Positions 10,450 through 20,851 are shown, counted from the first letter of the stretch. The stretch: 64,000 nt of DNA from Companilactobacillus heilongjiangensis (GCF_000831645.3 NZ_CP012559.1:1302001-1366000); one strand, 5' to 3'. A program made the numbers and translations. The notes: generated from the letters alone by a model not told the origin.

Positions 10450-10920
10450 TTATTTTTCCAATCCATAAGCACTCAAAATCTTCTCTTGTAAACCAATCAT
10501 AACCTTCTCATCTTCAGGCTTGATATGATCGTAACCATTCAAATGCAAGATACCATGAACAATAGTATAACCTAATTCACGGTCAAATGAATGTTCATAG
10601 TCTTTGGCATGTTCATCAACAATTTCAACACTGATGAATAAATCGCCTAAATCAACTGGTAAATCAGGAATTTGTGCTTCCAAATAATCCAATGAATCTT
10701 CACCATCATTGATAGCGAAACTGATTACATCGGTTGCTCGGTCAGTATCACGATATTCCTTGTTGATTTCATGAATCTTATCTTTAGTCACAAAATGGAT
10801 CGACAATTGCGTATTGTCTTTCAATTCCAATTTGTTAAAAGTAAATTGGACGATATCTTTCACCCAATCTTCACGTTTTTGATCAATTAAATTATCATCA
10901 TTATAAATTTCTAAGTCCAT
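10450..10920 (-). CDS. ybeY: Endoribonuclease YbeY
   Basis: YbeY is a metal-dependent endoribonuclease needed for 16S rRNA 3' processing and ribosome quality control. The 156-residue protein carries the three-histidine zinc motif HGILHLNGYDH and the preceding DRATDVISFAI segment. It follows phoH by 15 bp, a conserved pairing. Confidence 0.96.
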   Translation of the reverse strand: MDLEIYNDDNLIDQKREDWVKDIVQFTFNKLELKDNTQLSIHFVTKDKIHEINKEYRDTDRATDVISFAINDGEDSLDYLEAQIPDLPVDLGDLFISVEIVDEHAKDYEHSFDRELGYTIVHGILHLNGYDHIKPEDEKVMIGLQEKILSAYGLEK

Positions 10921-10935
10921 AATAATCCCCAGTAA

Positions 10936-11913
10936 TTATTTTTCGATTTTATCTGATTCATCGTAAGCATCAATAATTTCCGCAACAACTGGATGTCTAA
11001 CAACATCAGCTGAACTGAAATTAACGAATTCAACGTGTGGTAAATTTTTCAAAATTGATTGTGCTTGAACTAATCCACTGCGAGTGTGTCCAGGTAAATC
11101 AATTTGAGAAATATCACCGTTGACAATCATCTTTGAACCAAAGCCTAGACGAGTTAAGAACATTTTCATCTGTTCACGAGTTGTATTTTGAGCTTCATCT
11201 AAAATGACAAAAGCTTCATCCAAAGTACGACCTCTCATATATGCTAAAGGAGCTACTTCAATAACGCCACGTTCAAGTAAACGACTTGTGTGATCTGAGC
11301 CCATAATCGCGTATAAGGCATCGTAGATTGGTCGCATGTAAGGATCAACCTTTTCCTTCAAATCACCTGGTAGGAAGCCTAGGCTCTCTCCAGCCTCAAC
11401 TGCAGGACGAGTTAGAACGATTCTTTGAACTGCTCCCTGTTTTAAAGCAGCCACAGCCATAACTACGGCCAAATAAGTTTTACCAGTACCAGCTGGTCCA
11501 ATTCCAAAGGTGATGTCATTATGATCGATGGCATTCACGTATTGTCTTTGACCAAAATTACGTACTCGTACAGGTTTACCACTAAAGTCTTTGATTAATT
11601 CATCTTTATAAAGATCACCGAAGTAATCCAAAGTACCACGTTCAAGCATTTTTAGACCACTGACAACATCGGCAGAACCCAAACTCACGCCAGATTGAGT
11701 CAACTCCATCAGTTTCCTTAGTAATGCCATTGCATTATTAACGTCACTCTCAACACCAGTTACATCAAGGCGGTCACCGAATGCATGGATTTCAACATTC
11801 AAACCTTCTTCAATCAAATGCAAATTACTGTCATTAACGCCAAAAAGGTTAACTGCATTTTGAGGATTTTTGATCTGAATGCTTTTTTTAATTTGTTCAA
11901 CGTTTTCTGTCAA
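10936..11913 (-). CDS. phoH: PhoH-like ATPase
   Basis: A predicted cytoplasmic P-loop ATPase, probably linked to RNA metabolism because it travels with ybeY. The 325-residue protein has Walker A GPAGTGKTYLAVV, Walker B AFVILDEAQN, and the family segment DLPGHTRSGL. The start is TTG at 11913 with GGAGGG upstream; the nearest ATGs further in would remove conserved sequence. Copy 4 of the structured repeat lies in its leader. Confidence 0.94.
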   Translation of the reverse strand: MTENVEQIKKSIQIKNPQNAVNLFGVNDSNLHLIEEGLNVEIHAFGDRLDVTGVESDVNNAMALLRKLMELTQSGVSLGSADVVSGLKMLERGTLDYFGDLYKDELIKDFSGKPVRVRNFGQRQYVNAIDHNDITFGIGPAGTGKTYLAVVMAVAALKQGAVQRIVLTRPAVEAGESLGFLPGDLKEKVDPYMRPIYDALYAIMGSDHTSRLLERGVIEVAPLAYMRGRTLDEAFVILDEAQNTTREQMKMFLTRLGFGSKMIVNGDISQIDLPGHTRSGLVQAQSILKNLPHVEFVNFSSADVVRHPVVAEIIDAYDESDKIEK

Positions 11914-11956
11914 TAAAATTCGACCCTCCGTATATTACATTAAATGATAATACTAT

Positions 11957-12170
11957 ACGTGTAGTGCTGATTAAATATGCCGTCTCCAGAGCTGGGAAAT
12001 ATTCTCTAGCTGTGCGGAACGGTCCGAGCCAAAGTACGGTCTCGAACCTCGGCACACAAATATTTCCCAGCTCTTGCGACTAATTAACCGTTATTAGTTG
12101 AATGTAAAAGTATTTAAGTACTTTTAAACTATGAAATATTTGTAGTAGGTAATCAACTAGCACCATGCGT
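11957..12170 (-). repeat. Structured repeat copy 4 (P1 and P2 deleted) with inverted ends and target duplication
   Basis: The outer stem and P3 are intact but P1 and P2 are missing. The ends are inverted repeats: ACGTGTAGTGCT at the left, AACTAGCACCATGCGT at the right. The AT-rich tail before the right end is shared with copies 5, 8, 9, 10 and 13. Directly outside, AATACTAT occurs at both 11949-11956 and 12171-12178, a clean target duplication (TAATACTAT if read as 9 bp). Confidence 0.88.
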
Positions 12171-12355
12171 AATACTATGGCTTCTACCATTTTACCACTA
12201 ACATAACGCTTGTTCGACTGTAGACTACCGCTGCGTCTACAGATCTGATTATAATTTATAAAATTTGTTATTTCAGATAAGATATTTAAATAACCGCGTT
12301 TTAGTAGTCAAAGTAAATTACGTAAAACAAAATAAACCAGCGGAAAAAAACAAAA
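12171..12355. other. Intergenic stretch between rpsU and phoH
   Basis: Apart from the target duplication at 12171-12178, the only structure seen is a perfect 8 bp hairpin (CTGTAGAC / GTCTACAG, 12218-12242) without a T run. No gene is supported. A phoH promoter should lie between here and 11914, but I could not place it with confidence. Confidence 0.4.
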
Positions 12356-12398
12356 GCAAAAAAAGTCCTGACAGGCATATTGCCAATCAGGACTAATC
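12356..12398 (-). terminator. Terminator after rpsU
   Basis: The stem AGTCCTGATTGGCA...TGCCTGTCAGGACT is followed by a T run on the minus strand, 18 bp after the rpsU stop. Confidence 0.85.
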
Positions 12399-12415
12399 TT
12401 TTAGAAACTATCGAA

Positions 12416-12598
12416 TTAACGACGTTTCTTATTGCGCTTACGAGCAGCCTCAGACTTTAACTTTCTTTTGACACTTGGCTTTTCGTAAAACTCGCGTTTT
12501 CTATATTCTTGAAGAGTACCACTCTTTGAAACTGAACGTTTGAATCGACGAAGAGCATCATCAAGCGACTCGTTTTCACGAACGACGGTTTTTGCCAT
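12416..12598 (-). CDS. rpsU: 30S ribosomal protein bS21
   Basis: A small basic protein of the 30S subunit. The 60 residues begin [20 protein letters not shown] and end in the lysine/arginine-rich tail [13 protein letters not shown], a standard bS21. A ribosome site (GGAGG) precedes the ATG at 12598. It has its own terminator and is transcribed alone. Confidence 0.97.
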   Translation of the reverse strand: MAKTVVRENESLDDALRRFKRSVSKSGTLQEYRKREFYEKPSVKRKLKSEAARKRNKKRR

Positions 12599-12722
12599 AT
12601 GATAATCCCTCCTTCCGATTTAAAACGTAACTGTACTATTGCTCTAGCAGTTCATATGTTATTATAACAAAAAGAAGCTAATGTTCAAATATTTTTTTAC
12701 ATTTTTTTTGGAGGAATTTATT

Positions 12723-13544
12723 ATGAAACAGGAATTAGACGTTTTTGTTCTGTCCGATGGTGTCGGAGAAACTGCTCTGAGAGTTGCTAGAGCAGCATTC
12801 ATACAATTTCCAGAGATGGATATTACTTTTACGAAATATCCGTTCATTAAACAAGATGATCAGTTAAAAACCATCTTAGATCAGGCAAAAGAGAAGAAAG
12901 CAGTGGTTTTACACACAATTGTCTCAAAAGAGATCTGCGAAATCATCAATGAATTTTGTCAAGACAACGGTATTGTCTACTATGATATCTTGAACCCAAT
13001 TATCGGAACTTTCTCACAGATGACTCATCAAACGCCTTTACGTAAAAAAGGTTTGCTCCATGAACTTGATAAAAATTACTTCGATATGATTTCTGCCATG
13101 GAATTTACTATCACAAATGATGATGGTCAAAATCCCAAGGGTCTACTAGAGGCAGATTTAGTTTTATTAGGAATCTCCAGAACTTCGAAAACGCCATTAT
13201 CACTCTATCTCGCCAATAAAAACATCAAGGTAGCTAATCTACCATTGGGGCCAACAACTAACCTCCCAGAGCAATTATGGGACGTTGACAAGAAGAGAAT
13301 CATCGGTTTGACTAATGACATGAATGTTTTGCTTAAAATTCGCCGTCAGAGAATGATTGCTTACGGATTGAACCCTGATACAACATATTCTGACAGTGAT
13401 GAAATTAAAAAGGAACTTGATTATTCAAATCAAATATACAAAGAACTTGGTTGCCCAGTAATCAATGTTGCTGACCGTTCAATTGAGGAAACTGCTGCAA
13501 TTATTATGGAAAAGCTCAATTTCAATGGTTATCAGAATAGCTAA
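12723..13544 (+). CDS. ppsR: Pyruvate, water dikinase / PPDK regulatory protein (PpsR family)
   Basis: Members of this DUF299 family are bifunctional ADP-dependent kinases and Pi-dependent phosphorylases that switch PEP synthase or pyruvate phosphate dikinase off and on. The 273-residue protein starts at the ATG at 12723 (MKQELDVFVLSDGVGETA), with GGAGG 8 bases upstream. An earlier in-frame ATG at 12681 has no ribosome site. The family P-loop GISRTSKTPLSLYLA lies near residue 150. No target dikinase gene is in the window, so which enzyme it controls is unknown. Confidence 0.92.
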   Translation: MKQELDVFVLSDGVGETALRVARAAFIQFPEMDITFTKYPFIKQDDQLKTILDQAKEKKAVVLHTIVSKEICEIINEFCQDNGIVYYDILNPIIGTFSQMTHQTPLRKKGLLHELDKNYFDMISAMEFTITNDDGQNPKGLLEADLVLLGISRTSKTPLSLYLANKNIKVANLPLGPTTNLPEQLWDVDKKRIIGLTNDMNVLLKIRRQRMIAYGLNPDTTYSDSDEIKKELDYSNQIYKELGCPVINVADRSIEETAAIIMEKLNFNGYQNS

Positions 13545-13555
13545 AAATAATTTAC

Positions 13556-13602
13556 TAAAAAATACGCTTGTAATCAACTTAACGATTACAAGCGTATTTT
13601 TG
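13556..13602. terminator. Bidirectional terminator between ppsR and nfo
   Basis: A long stem (AAATACGCTTGTAATC / GATTACAAGCGTATTT) has A and T tracts on both sides and serves the two convergent genes. Confidence 0.9.
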
Positions 13603-13604
13603 TG

Positions 13605-14504
13605 CTATTCTCCAGCAATCAATTTATTCTTCATTTCTGGATCAAACACATTATTACGTAACATTTCAATTTCCGCTTTATAAGGAGCGACACCCTTTTT
13701 GTCATTTTCATCTTTTTTAACATAAGGGGTTTCCATAATCTTAGGCACATTTTCCAACTGTGGATGATGTGCAACATAGCTCAAAGCGTCAAAGCCAATC
13801 TTACCAAAGCCAATATCATCATGACGGTCCTTGTGTGAACCCATATCGTTCTTTGAATCATTCAAATGAATAACTGATAATTTGTCCAAACCGATGATAT
13901 GGTCAAATTCATTCAACACACCATCAAAATCATTTTTAACATCGTAACCAGCATCACTCATGTGACAAGTATCCATTGTGACGGATAGCTTATCATTTTG
14001 CTGGCAATTATCGAAAATTTCAGCAATTTGTTCGAAAGTAATTCCGACTTCAGTTCCCTTACCTGCCATAGTTTCAATCGCTACACTAACTTTTTGATTG
14101 GGCATGATAGCTTCATTTAGGGCTTGACCAATTTGTTTCAAAGCAACATCTGGTTCGGCAGTCAAATGTGCTCCGGGGTGAAAACTGATAGCCTCAATTC
14201 CCAATGCATCGGCACGTAAAAACTCATCGTGCATAAACGAAATTCCAAACGGTAGTTTATCCGGCTTAACGGTGTTACCAAGATTAACAATATATGGAGC
14301 GTGACCGATAATATGGTCAATTCCGTATTCTTTCAAAAGTGCCTGTCCTTCAGGAATCCTCATTTCTGAAACGTCCTTACGACGTGTATTTTGTGGGGCA
14401 CCAGTAAAAATCATCATCGCGTTGGCGCCATAACTGTGTGCTTCTTCGGCTGAACCGACAAGCATCTTGGGTGCTTTCATTGCAACATGTGAACCAATTA
14501 TCAT
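13605..14504 (-). CDS. nfo: Endonuclease IV
   Basis: This is an AP endonuclease of base excision repair that cuts 5' to abasic sites. The 299-residue TIM-barrel protein has the AP endonuclease 2 family motifs: FHPGAH, AIETMAGKGTEVG, DTCHMSDAGYD, and IHLNDSKNDMGSHKDRHDDIG with its zinc ligands. ATG 14504 is chosen over the TTG one codon upstream because it is better spaced from AGGGAGG. Confidence 0.96.
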   Translation of the reverse strand: MIIGSHVAMKAPKMLVGSAEEAHSYGANAMMIFTGAPQNTRRKDVSEMRIPEGQALLKEYGIDHIIGHAPYIVNLGNTVKPDKLPFGISFMHDEFLRADALGIEAISFHPGAHLTAEPDVALKQIGQALNEAIMPNQKVSVAIETMAGKGTEVGITFEQIAEIFDNCQQNDKLSVTMDTCHMSDAGYDVKNDFDGVLNEFDHIIGLDKLSVIHLNDSKNDMGSHKDRHDDIGFGKIGFDALSYVAHHPQLENVPKIMETPYVKKDENDKKGVAPYKAEIEMLRNNVFDPEMKNKLIAGE

Positions 14505-14555
14505 CAAAAAACCTCCCTGATTTATCTACTGAAATTATATCATAGGAAAAAGACA

Positions 14556-14590
14556 ACAAAAAAAGCGAAACCAAATGATTTCACTTTTAC
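14556..14590 (-). terminator. Terminator after the YitT gene
   Basis: On the minus strand AAAAGTGAAATCA...TGGTTTCGCTTTTTTT forms a hairpin with a T run, 4 bp after the stop of the upstream gene. Confidence 0.7.
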
Positions 14591-14594
14591 GTAA

Positions 14595-15473
14595 TTAATA
14601 TATATGAGCCTGATAGAACCGTCCCATGATCGTGATCGTATCAGTAACACTCACGAACGCATGTTGATCGGATAGAGCCATCGCATTTTCCAAATCGTGT
14701 AATTCAGAACGTGAGATAACTGTGAAAAGAATAGTCTTTTCTTCGTGCTTATAAGCACCTTCCGCATCATGGACAATTGTAATACCACGGCGCATTTCAT
14801 TTTGAATTTGTGTAATAACGTTTTTAGGTTTAGAAGTAACTATCATAACTTGAAGTTTTTGATCCTTGTTGTAGATCATATCGATAACTTGACCATTGAT
14901 GAAAATACTGACCGCACTGTAAAGCGCATGCACCCAACCGAATAAAAATCCGGCACACGCAACGATGAAAATGTTGAACATAATATTAATTGTTCCCACA
15001 CTTTTACCGGTTTTCTTACGCAAAATAATTCCTAAAATATCAATCCCACCGGTAGAAATACCATTTCTCAACGCCATACCAGTACCAAAACCATTAGCAA
15101 CCGCACCGAAAATGGCACAAACTAACGGATCTGCTGTAATTTTAACTGGTGGCAATAAATGCATCATTGTACTGGCCAAAGCAACCGCAATTATAGTGAA
15201 AAAGGTAAACTTGTGGTCGATTTTACGCCAAGAAAGTACAAATAATGGTGCATTCAATGCGAAATACATTATTGAGGTTGACAAATTAAATGGCAACCAT
15301 CGATGTGAAATTGTCGAAATCAACTGAGCAGCACCGGTAACACCAGAACCGTAAATCCCACCTGGTGTCCAGAACATGTTAACCGCAATTGAAACAGCAA
15401 TTGAATATAAAAATGCTATTGAAATTTTGGATAAGTTCTGATGTCTTTCAATCAGCTTATCTAATTCACCCAT
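14595..15473 (-). CDS. YitT family membrane protein
   Basis: A 292-residue integral membrane protein of the YitT/DUF161 family with a C-terminal DUF2179 domain. It has about five hydrophobic segments in residues 15-190, including the glycine-rich FWTPGGIYGSGVTGAAQL and GTGMALRNGISTGGIDILG that define the family. The soluble tail from about 200 contains TVISRSELHDLENAM. The biochemical function of the family is unknown. GGAG lies just upstream of the ATG. It is transcribed alone. Confidence 0.88.
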   Translation of the reverse strand: MGELDKLIERHQNLSKISIAFLYSIAVSIAVNMFWTPGGIYGSGVTGAAQLISTISHRWLPFNLSTSIMYFALNAPLFVLSWRKIDHKFTFFTIIAVALASTMMHLLPPVKITADPLVCAIFGAVANGFGTGMALRNGISTGGIDILGIILRKKTGKSVGTINIMFNIFIVACAGFLFGWVHALYSAVSIFINGQVIDMIYNKDQKLQVMIVTSKPKNVITQIQNEMRRGITIVHDAEGAYKHEEKTILFTVISRSELHDLENAMALSDQHAFVSVTDTITIMGRFYQAHIY

Positions 15474-15540
15474 ACTAAAAATTTCTCCTAGTCGTCATAA
15501 GTTACCTAAACATATTAGCACAAATAGTGGAGTTTTCAGC

Positions 15541-16059
15541 TTATTTCTGATGTTTTTTCATAAAATCAGCCCGTCCACCGCTCTCTTCGAGTTCAAAGCG
15601 TTCAGGATTCTTTTTGTAAAAGTCTTGATGATAGTCCTCAGCAGGATAAAAAGTCGTTGCTGGTTGAATTTTTGTCACGATAGGATCAGAAAACTCACCT
15701 GATTCTGACAACGCCTTTTTCGATGCTTCAGCGATTTCTTTTTGAGTTTCATTTTGATAGAAAATAATCGGACGATAACTATCGCCACGGTCTTGGAATT
15801 GTCCCATTGCATCAGTTGGATCAGCAATTTGCCAATATAATTCAACCAAATCTTTATATGAAACAATTTCACTGTCAAAAGTTATTTCAACTGATTCAGC
15901 ATGACCGGTTGTTTCAGTACAAACTTGTTCATAAGTGGGATTTTCCACGTGTCCACCACAGTATCCTGATACAACTGAGATAATTCCTGGTTGTTCGTCA
16001 AATGGCTTAACCATGCACCAGAAACAACCTCCAGCAAAAATTGCAGTTTCTTTTTTCAT
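15541..16059 (-). CDS. msrA: Peptide methionine-S-sulfoxide reductase MsrA
   Basis: MsrA reduces the S epimer of methionine sulfoxide in damaged proteins. The 172-residue protein carries the catalytic GGCFWC motif at residues 10-15 and the family segments [26 protein letters not shown] and [13 protein letters not shown]. It follows msrB with only the stop codon between them, so repair of both epimers is co-expressed. Confidence 0.97.
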   Translation of the reverse strand: MKKETAIFAGGCFWCMVKPFDEQPGIISVVSGYCGGHVENPTYEQVCTETTGHAESVEITFDSEIVSYKDLVELYWQIADPTDAMGQFQDRGDSYRPIIFYQNETQKEIAEASKKALSESGEFSDPIVTKIQPATTFYPAEDYHQDFYKKNPERFELEESGGRADFMKKHQK

Positions 16060-16503
16060 CTATTCAGCATCCCCGTTTTCAACGTATTTTTTATAATCAG
16101 TATATCCTTGTTCATCCATATCTTCATAGGGAATGAATTTCAATGATGCTGAATTGATACAGTAACGTAGACCACCTTGATCTTTTGGACCATCAGTAAA
16201 GACATGGCCCAAATGTGAACCAGCCGATTTACTAGTAACTTCCGTCCGCTCCATACCAAATGATTGATCACGATGTTCCTTTAGTTTTGCAATCGGTTCA
16301 GTAAAAGATGGCCACCCACAACCAGCATCATACTTTTTAGCTGATGAGAATAATGGCTCGCCACTAGCTACATCAACATAAATTCCTTTTTTATAGAAAT
16401 CATCATATTTTCCAGTAAAAGCACGTTCAGTAGCCGCATTTTGAGTCACTTGGTATTCTTCATCAGTCAGATTGGTTAAATCCTTCTTATATTCCTCAGA
16501 CAT
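16060..16503 (-). CDS. msrB: Peptide methionine-R-sulfoxide reductase MsrB
   Basis: MsrB reduces the R epimer of methionine sulfoxide. The 147-residue protein has the catalytic Cys in [15 protein letters not shown], the GCGWPSF segment and [11 protein letters not shown]. The zinc-binding CxxC pairs of many MsrB proteins are absent ([13 protein letters not shown] replaces a CxxC-type segment), so this is the zinc-free form. ATG 16503 is preferred over an adjacent TTG. Confidence 0.96.
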   Translation of the reverse strand: MSEEYKKDLTNLTDEEYQVTQNAATERAFTGKYDDFYKKGIYVDVASGEPLFSSAKKYDAGCGWPSFTEPIAKLKEHRDQSFGMERTEVTSKSAGSHLGHVFTDGPKDQGGLRYCINSASLKFIPYEDMDEQGYTDYKKYVENGDAE

Positions 16504-16562
16504 CAAATCACTCCTTCTCTTGTATACGTTTTAGTATATGCTTTCAAGGAATTATTTCTAGA

Positions 16563-16864
16563 TTTTTGCTTATTCAAGTATGCCGTCTCCAGAGCTGGGA
16601 AATATTCTCAAGCTGTGCGGAACGGCCCGAGCCAAAGTACGGTCTCGGCCCTCGGTTTGAAGCCTTGACCCAGTTCGTCAAGTCTCCAAACACGTCCGGT
16701 GGTATAAGTACGGAAGATTTCTTCCGTACTTATACCACTACCACGGCACACAAATATTTCCCAGCTCTTCCGACTAATTAACCGTTATTAGTTGAATGTG
16801 AAAGTATTTAACAAATTTAAACTATGAAATATTTGCAGTAGGTTATCAACCAGCACTATGCATA
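16563..16864 (-). repeat. Structured repeat copy 5 (type A, full, with tail)
   Basis: A complete copy with outer stem, P3, P2 and P1 in plus-strand order. P1 is GTGGTATAAGTACGGAAG with its perfect complement, several bases different from copies 3 and 9 yet still paired. The AT-rich tail runs to the degraded right end AACCAGCACTATGCAT. A short open frame across it is considered spurious. Copies 5 and 6 fill the 668 bp gap between msrB and aspS. Confidence 0.88.
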
Positions 16865-16927
16865 TACTGTATAAATAATTTCTTCAATTTTTAATTAATC
16901 ATTAGTAAACCTGATTTTCAATAATAC

Positions 16928-17120
16928 ACTAGCCTTCGGGTATCAGTAATTGTAGTCCACAATGGAGGTGTCGTTATTGCTTTAGCAATTACACCACGGG
17001 ACGAGTTTGGATACTTGCCGTACTTTGGCAAGGATTCAAATCGAGGTTCGAGACCGCATTTTGGCTCGGACCGGTCCCCATAGCAGAACTACAATTACTG
17101 ACACCCGAAGGTGGCATTTT
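16928..17120 (+). repeat. Structured repeat copy 6 (type B)
   Basis: The outer arms GGGTATCAGTAATTGTAGT and ACTACAATTACTGACACCC differ completely from type A yet pair with each other. Inside are P1 (TTATTGCTTTAGCAATTA), P2 and P3 (GGTTCGAGACC...GGCTCGGACC). It lies head-to-head with copy 5. Confidence 0.88.
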
Positions 17121-17129
17121 TCAAAACAT

Positions 17130-17161
17130 AAAAAAATCCCAAGCAACTAATTGCTTGAGAT
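17130..17161 (-). terminator. Terminator after aspS
   Basis: The stem CTCAAGCAA / TTGCTTGGG is followed by a run of T on the minus strand, about 10 bp after the aspS stop. Confidence 0.8.
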
Positions 17162-17171
17162 TAATAATTAT

Positions 17172-18941
17172 CTAGTCTTTTTTGCTAACTTCAATTCCAA
17201 GATCGTCCAATTGTAGTTTTGCAACTTCAAGTGGAGCGTGTGTCATTGGTTCGGTAGCATTTGAGTTCTTAGGGAAAGCAATGACGTCACGAATGTTGTC
17301 TTTGCCTGAAAGAAGCATTGCAAATCTATCCAAACCGATAGCCAAACCACCATGTGGAGGACAACCGTATTGTAAGGCATCCAATAGGAAGCCGAATTGT
17401 TCGTAAGCTTTTTCTTTAGTAAAGTCCAAAGCCTTCAACATCTTTTCTTGAATCTTGTAATCGTGGATACGAATTGATCCACCACCAAGTTCGTAACCGT
17501 TCAAGACGATATCATAACTTTGTGCATATGCCTTATGAGGATCTTCGCCGTCGTTTAGATAGTGAACATCTTCTTCATTTGGCATTGTGAATGGATGGTG
17601 AGCGGCAGTCCAACGTTGGATTCCTTCATCGTATTCGAACAATGGCCAGTTAACAACCCAGATGAATGCAAATTCATTAGGATCATACAAATGTTGTTCC
17701 TTAGCAATAGCTTTTCTCAAGTAACCTAAAGCGTCAGCAACGACTTTCTTCTTGTCAGCGACGAATAGTAACAAATCATCGTTTTCAAGGCCAAGACGTT
17801 CAACTAAAGCAGCTTCTTGAGGTTTGATAAATTTAGCAACACCACCAGCTAATTCGTTGTCATTGTATTTAGTCCATGCTAAACCTTTAGCACCGAATCG
17901 TTTGATGTATTCTTGGTAAGCTTCAATATTCTTTCTTGAATACTTGTCAGCTCCACCCTTAACAACGATTGCCTTAACTTGGCCGCCGTTATCAATAGTA
18001 CCCTTGAAGACTTTGAATTCTGTGTCTTGGAAGACATCGTTCAAGTTTTGTAATTCCATACCAAAACGAACATCGGGCTTATCTGAACCATAACGATCCA
18101 TGGCGTCATCCCAGTCGATTCTTGGGAATGGAGTTTTAACTTCGATACCCTTTTCGTCTTTCATAACACGAGCAATAAGTCCTTCAGTAACAGTTTGAAT
18201 TTCTTTCTTGTTCATGAAACTTGTTTCAATATCAATTTGTGTAAATTCAGGTTGACGGTCACCACGAAGGTCTTCATCACGGAAACAGTGTGCTAGTTGG
18301 AAGTAACGGTCAAATCCACCAACCATCAATAATTGCTTGAACAATTGTGGTGATTGTGGAAGTGCGAAGAAACGTCCAGGGTAAACACGTGAAGGAACTA
18401 AGTAATCACGGGCACCTTCTGGTGTTGATGGTGTCAAATTAGGTGTTTCGATATCAATAAAACCATTGTCATAAAGATATTCGTTAACAGAATGCTTGAT
18501 TTGGGCACGTGTTCTGATAGCTTTTTGCATTTCAGGTCTACGTAAATCAAGGTAACGATACTTTAATTTAGTTTCTTCTAATGAGTCGATACCATCTTTA
18601 ATTTCGAATGGTGGTGTCAAAGATTTGTTAAGGATTTCAACCTTTTCAACAACAACTTCAACTTTACCAGTCTTCATATCTTCGTTAGTAGCACCTTCAC
18701 CACGAAGTCTAACAGTACCTATAACATTGACAACATATTCTGATCTAAGATTTTCAGCAGCATCAAGTGCTTCTTGATTATCAGTATTGAAAACCAATTG
18801 AACGATGCCCTTATAATCTCTAAGGTCAACGAAAATCAATCCACCTAAATCACGGCGTCGTTGAACCCAGCCATCTAAAGAAACTTTTTTACCAACATAC
18901 TCTTCAGTAATGTTGCCACAATATTCTGTTCTTTCTTCCAT
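17172..18941 (-). CDS. aspS: Aspartate-tRNA ligase
   Basis: A class II synthetase that charges tRNA-Asp. The 589-residue bacterial-type protein has an N-terminal OB anticodon-binding domain ([18 protein letters not shown]), motif 2 with [16 protein letters not shown], the bacteria-specific GAD insertion in the middle, and motif 3 with [13 protein letters not shown]. It follows hisS by 2 bp and shares the T-box at 20225-20385, the common hisS-aspS arrangement of Firmicutes. Confidence 0.98.
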   Translation of the reverse strand: MEERTEYCGNITEEYVGKKVSLDGWVQRRRDLGGLIFVDLRDYKGIVQLVFNTDNQEALDAAENLRSEYVVNVIGTVRLRGEGATNEDMKTGKVEVVVEKVEILNKSLTPPFEIKDGIDSLEETKLKYRYLDLRRPEMQKAIRTRAQIKHSVNEYLYDNGFIDIETPNLTPSTPEGARDYLVPSRVYPGRFFALPQSPQLFKQLLMVGGFDRYFQLAHCFRDEDLRGDRQPEFTQIDIETSFMNKKEIQTVTEGLIARVMKDEKGIEVKTPFPRIDWDDAMDRYGSDKPDVRFGMELQNLNDVFQDTEFKVFKGTIDNGGQVKAIVVKGGADKYSRKNIEAYQEYIKRFGAKGLAWTKYNDNELAGGVAKFIKPQEAALVERLGLENDDLLLFVADKKKVVADALGYLRKAIAKEQHLYDPNEFAFIWVVNWPLFEYDEGIQRWTAAHHPFTMPNEEDVHYLNDGEDPHKAYAQSYDIVLNGYELGGGSIRIHDYKIQEKMLKALDFTKEKAYEQFGFLLDALQYGCPPHGGLAIGLDRFAMLLSGKDNIRDVIAFPKNSNATEPMTHAPLEVAKLQLDDLGIEVSKKD

Positions 18942-18943
18942 GT

Positions 18944-20215
18944 TTATCCCTCGATTTTTTTCAATTCTTCGGCCAAATTTTCCAATGATACACTGACTTG
19001 TTCGCCAGTTGCCATATTTTTAACACTAGCAGTATCATTTTCCAATTCTGAATCACCAATTGTTACTGTATATTTTGCATTTAAGTTATTGGCAGTCTTG
19101 AATTGAGCTTTGATTTTTCTTTGTAGATAATCCTTATCCGCACAGAATCCAGCTCTACGTAAGCTAGAAAGAATTTTCACTGAAGCACGTTCAGCTTTTT
19201 CACCAATTGTTACTAAGTAAACGTCAAGATTATCAGTGCTTGGAAGATCTTCATCCTTCAAAAGCAACATCAAACGTTCTACACCAAGTCCGAAACCGAT
19301 ACCAGGTGTTTCTGGTCCACCAAGTTCTTCAACCAAACCATTGTAACGACCACCAGCTAAGACAGTAATCTCCTTATTGTCAAATGCCGGATCGGTTACC
19401 ATGAATTCGAAGATTGTGTGGTTATAATAGTCAAGACCACGAACCATTGTTGAATCAACTTCATAATTAACATCGAGGTCGTCCAACAAACTCTTAAGAT
19501 ATTCAAAACGTTGTGCCGAAGCATCATTCAAATAATCTAAAATTGATGGTGCATTGGCAACGATTTTCTTATCATTAGCATCTTTACTATCAAGAATTCG
19601 AAGTGGATTCTTTTCCAAACGGATCTTAGAATCATCACTTAATTGATCCTTAAATGGTGTGAAATAATCAACCAAGGCTTTGTGATAAGCTGCTCGTGAC
19701 TCTGGATCACCCAAAGTGTTGATAGCAACTTTCAAATTCTTGATTCCCAAGCGATTCAAGAATTCCAAGCCAACTGAGATAATTTCTGCATCTAACTCTG
19801 GAGAATCGGAACCGAAAGCTTCGACACCGATTTGATGGAATTGACGTTGACGACCTGATTGAGGACGTTCATATCTGAACATAGGGCCCTTGTACCAAAC
19901 TTTATAAGGCTTGATGTGTTCTGGTCCGTAAAGTTTATTTTCAACGTAAGCTCGAACGACACCAGCTGTTCCTTCAGGTCTCAAAGCTAAACGTCTGTCA
20001 CCTTTATCTTTAAAATCATACATTTCCTTTGAAACAATATCAGATGTATCACCTGATGATCTTTCAAAGACTTCGTATGATTCGAAGATTGGCGTTCTTA
20101 TTTCTGAAAAACGATATTTATTGAAAGTTTCTTGAGCGATTGATTCAACATATTGCCATTTTTGAGATTCCCCAGGCAAAATGTCCATCGTCCCTTTCGG
20201 TTTTTGATAACGCAT
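18944..20215 (-). CDS. hisS: Histidine-tRNA ligase
   Basis: A class II synthetase that charges tRNA-His. From the ATG at 20215 it is 423 residues ([17 protein letters not shown]). Motif 2 is [16 protein letters not shown], the histidine-specific motif is [12 protein letters not shown], and the C-terminal anticodon-binding domain ends the protein. The open frame extends upstream to 20329 through the T-box terminator, so that extension is rejected. AAGGAGG lies just before the ATG. Confidence 0.97.
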   Translation of the reverse strand: MRYQKPKGTMDILPGESQKWQYVESIAQETFNKYRFSEIRTPIFESYEVFERSSGDTSDIVSKEMYDFKDKGDRRLALRPEGTAGVVRAYVENKLYGPEHIKPYKVWYKGPMFRYERPQSGRQRQFHQIGVEAFGSDSPELDAEIISVGLEFLNRLGIKNLKVAINTLGDPESRAAYHKALVDYFTPFKDQLSDDSKIRLEKNPLRILDSKDANDKKIVANAPSILDYLNDASAQRFEYLKSLLDDLDVNYEVDSTMVRGLDYYNHTIFEFMVTDPAFDNKEITVLAGGRYNGLVEELGGPETPGIGFGLGVERLMLLLKDEDLPSTDNLDVYLVTIGEKAERASVKILSSLRRAGFCADKDYLQRKIKAQFKTANNLNAKYTVTIGDSELENDTASVKNMATGEQVSVSLENLAEELKKIEG

Positions 20216-20224
20216 ATAATCCTC

Positions 20225-20385
20225 CTTAAATAAAAAACACCCTTGTCTAAATAAGACAAGGGTGCATTCCGCACGGTACCACCTAGTTTTTTTGCTGCAG
20301 TTAACGCCTGCCAAACGATAAAAAGTCACACAATCAGTCGTTATCTGCTCTCAGCCACCAGATTCTCTGTAAAACGATTTACTTG
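20225..20385 (-). promoter_or_regulatory. T-box leader of hisS-aspS
   Basis: The T-box core AGGTGGTACCGTGCGGA lies on the minus strand at 20268-20284. The terminator stem CACCCTTGTCTT / AAGACAAGGGTG with a T run lies at 20233-20264. I did not resolve the specifier loop, so histidine specificity is inferred from the first gene. Confidence 0.92.
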
Positions 20386-20483
20386 ATTACGAATATACTT
20401 ATAAATTATCCAAAATGACCCAAATTGTCAAGTTAGTTTGGCTATGTTTACGTTTTCAAAAATATTAAAAGTTGGAAGTTTAT

Positions 20484-20678
20484 TGAAGTTTGCCGTTTAC
20501 AGAGCTGAGAGTATTCATCTGCTGCGCGGTACGGTCCGAGCCACAGTACGGTCTCGAACCTCGGTTGAAGCCTTACCACAAACCGGTAAGTCTCCAACAC
20601 GCCCGGTGGTGTAAGAGCTGAAGCTCTAACGCCACTCTCGCGGCATATGAATACTCTCAGCTCTTCCAACTAATTTAT
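20484..20678 (-). repeat. Structured repeat copy 7 (type A variant)
   Basis: The outer arms (AGAGCTGAGAGTATTCAT and ATGAATACTCTCAGCTCT) are perfectly complementary but differ from copies 3 and 5. P1 has shrunk to GTGGTGTAAGAGCTGAAGC with its partner. It gives the uninterrupted form of the site where the group II intron sits in copy 11. Copies 7 and 8 occupy most of the 925 bp between the hisS T-box and the amidase; 20679-20851 is featureless AT-rich DNA. Confidence 0.88.
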
Positions 20679-20851
20679 TTTAAAATACAAACCATAAATA
20701 AAAGCTTCATAACATATAAATAATGGCTAGAACTGCTAACTCTCTTGTTGAATCATGTTTTCATATTTAAGAATCAAATTATTTACTCACGTCTCAAATA
20801 CTTATACAACAGTATCAAATTATCCTAATCAACTATATTTATTCAATCTAA

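Noticed and set aside
12662-12847. Minus-strand 61-codon frame overlapping the start of ppsR
   Set aside because: It is the complement of the ppsR 5' region, with no ribosome site or family resemblance.
16566-16781. Open frames of 60-90 codons across repeat copies 5, 7, 8 and 9 with similar translations (for example GPRFEALTQFVKSP in copy 5)
   Set aside because: They are open only because the copies share sequence. They lack ribosome sites, run through perfect hairpins, appear in both orientations, and are broken in the deleted and type B copies.
20216-20329. N-terminal extension of HisS
   Set aside because: The extension runs through the T-box core and terminator. Known HisS proteins begin near the [12 protein letters not shown] segment.
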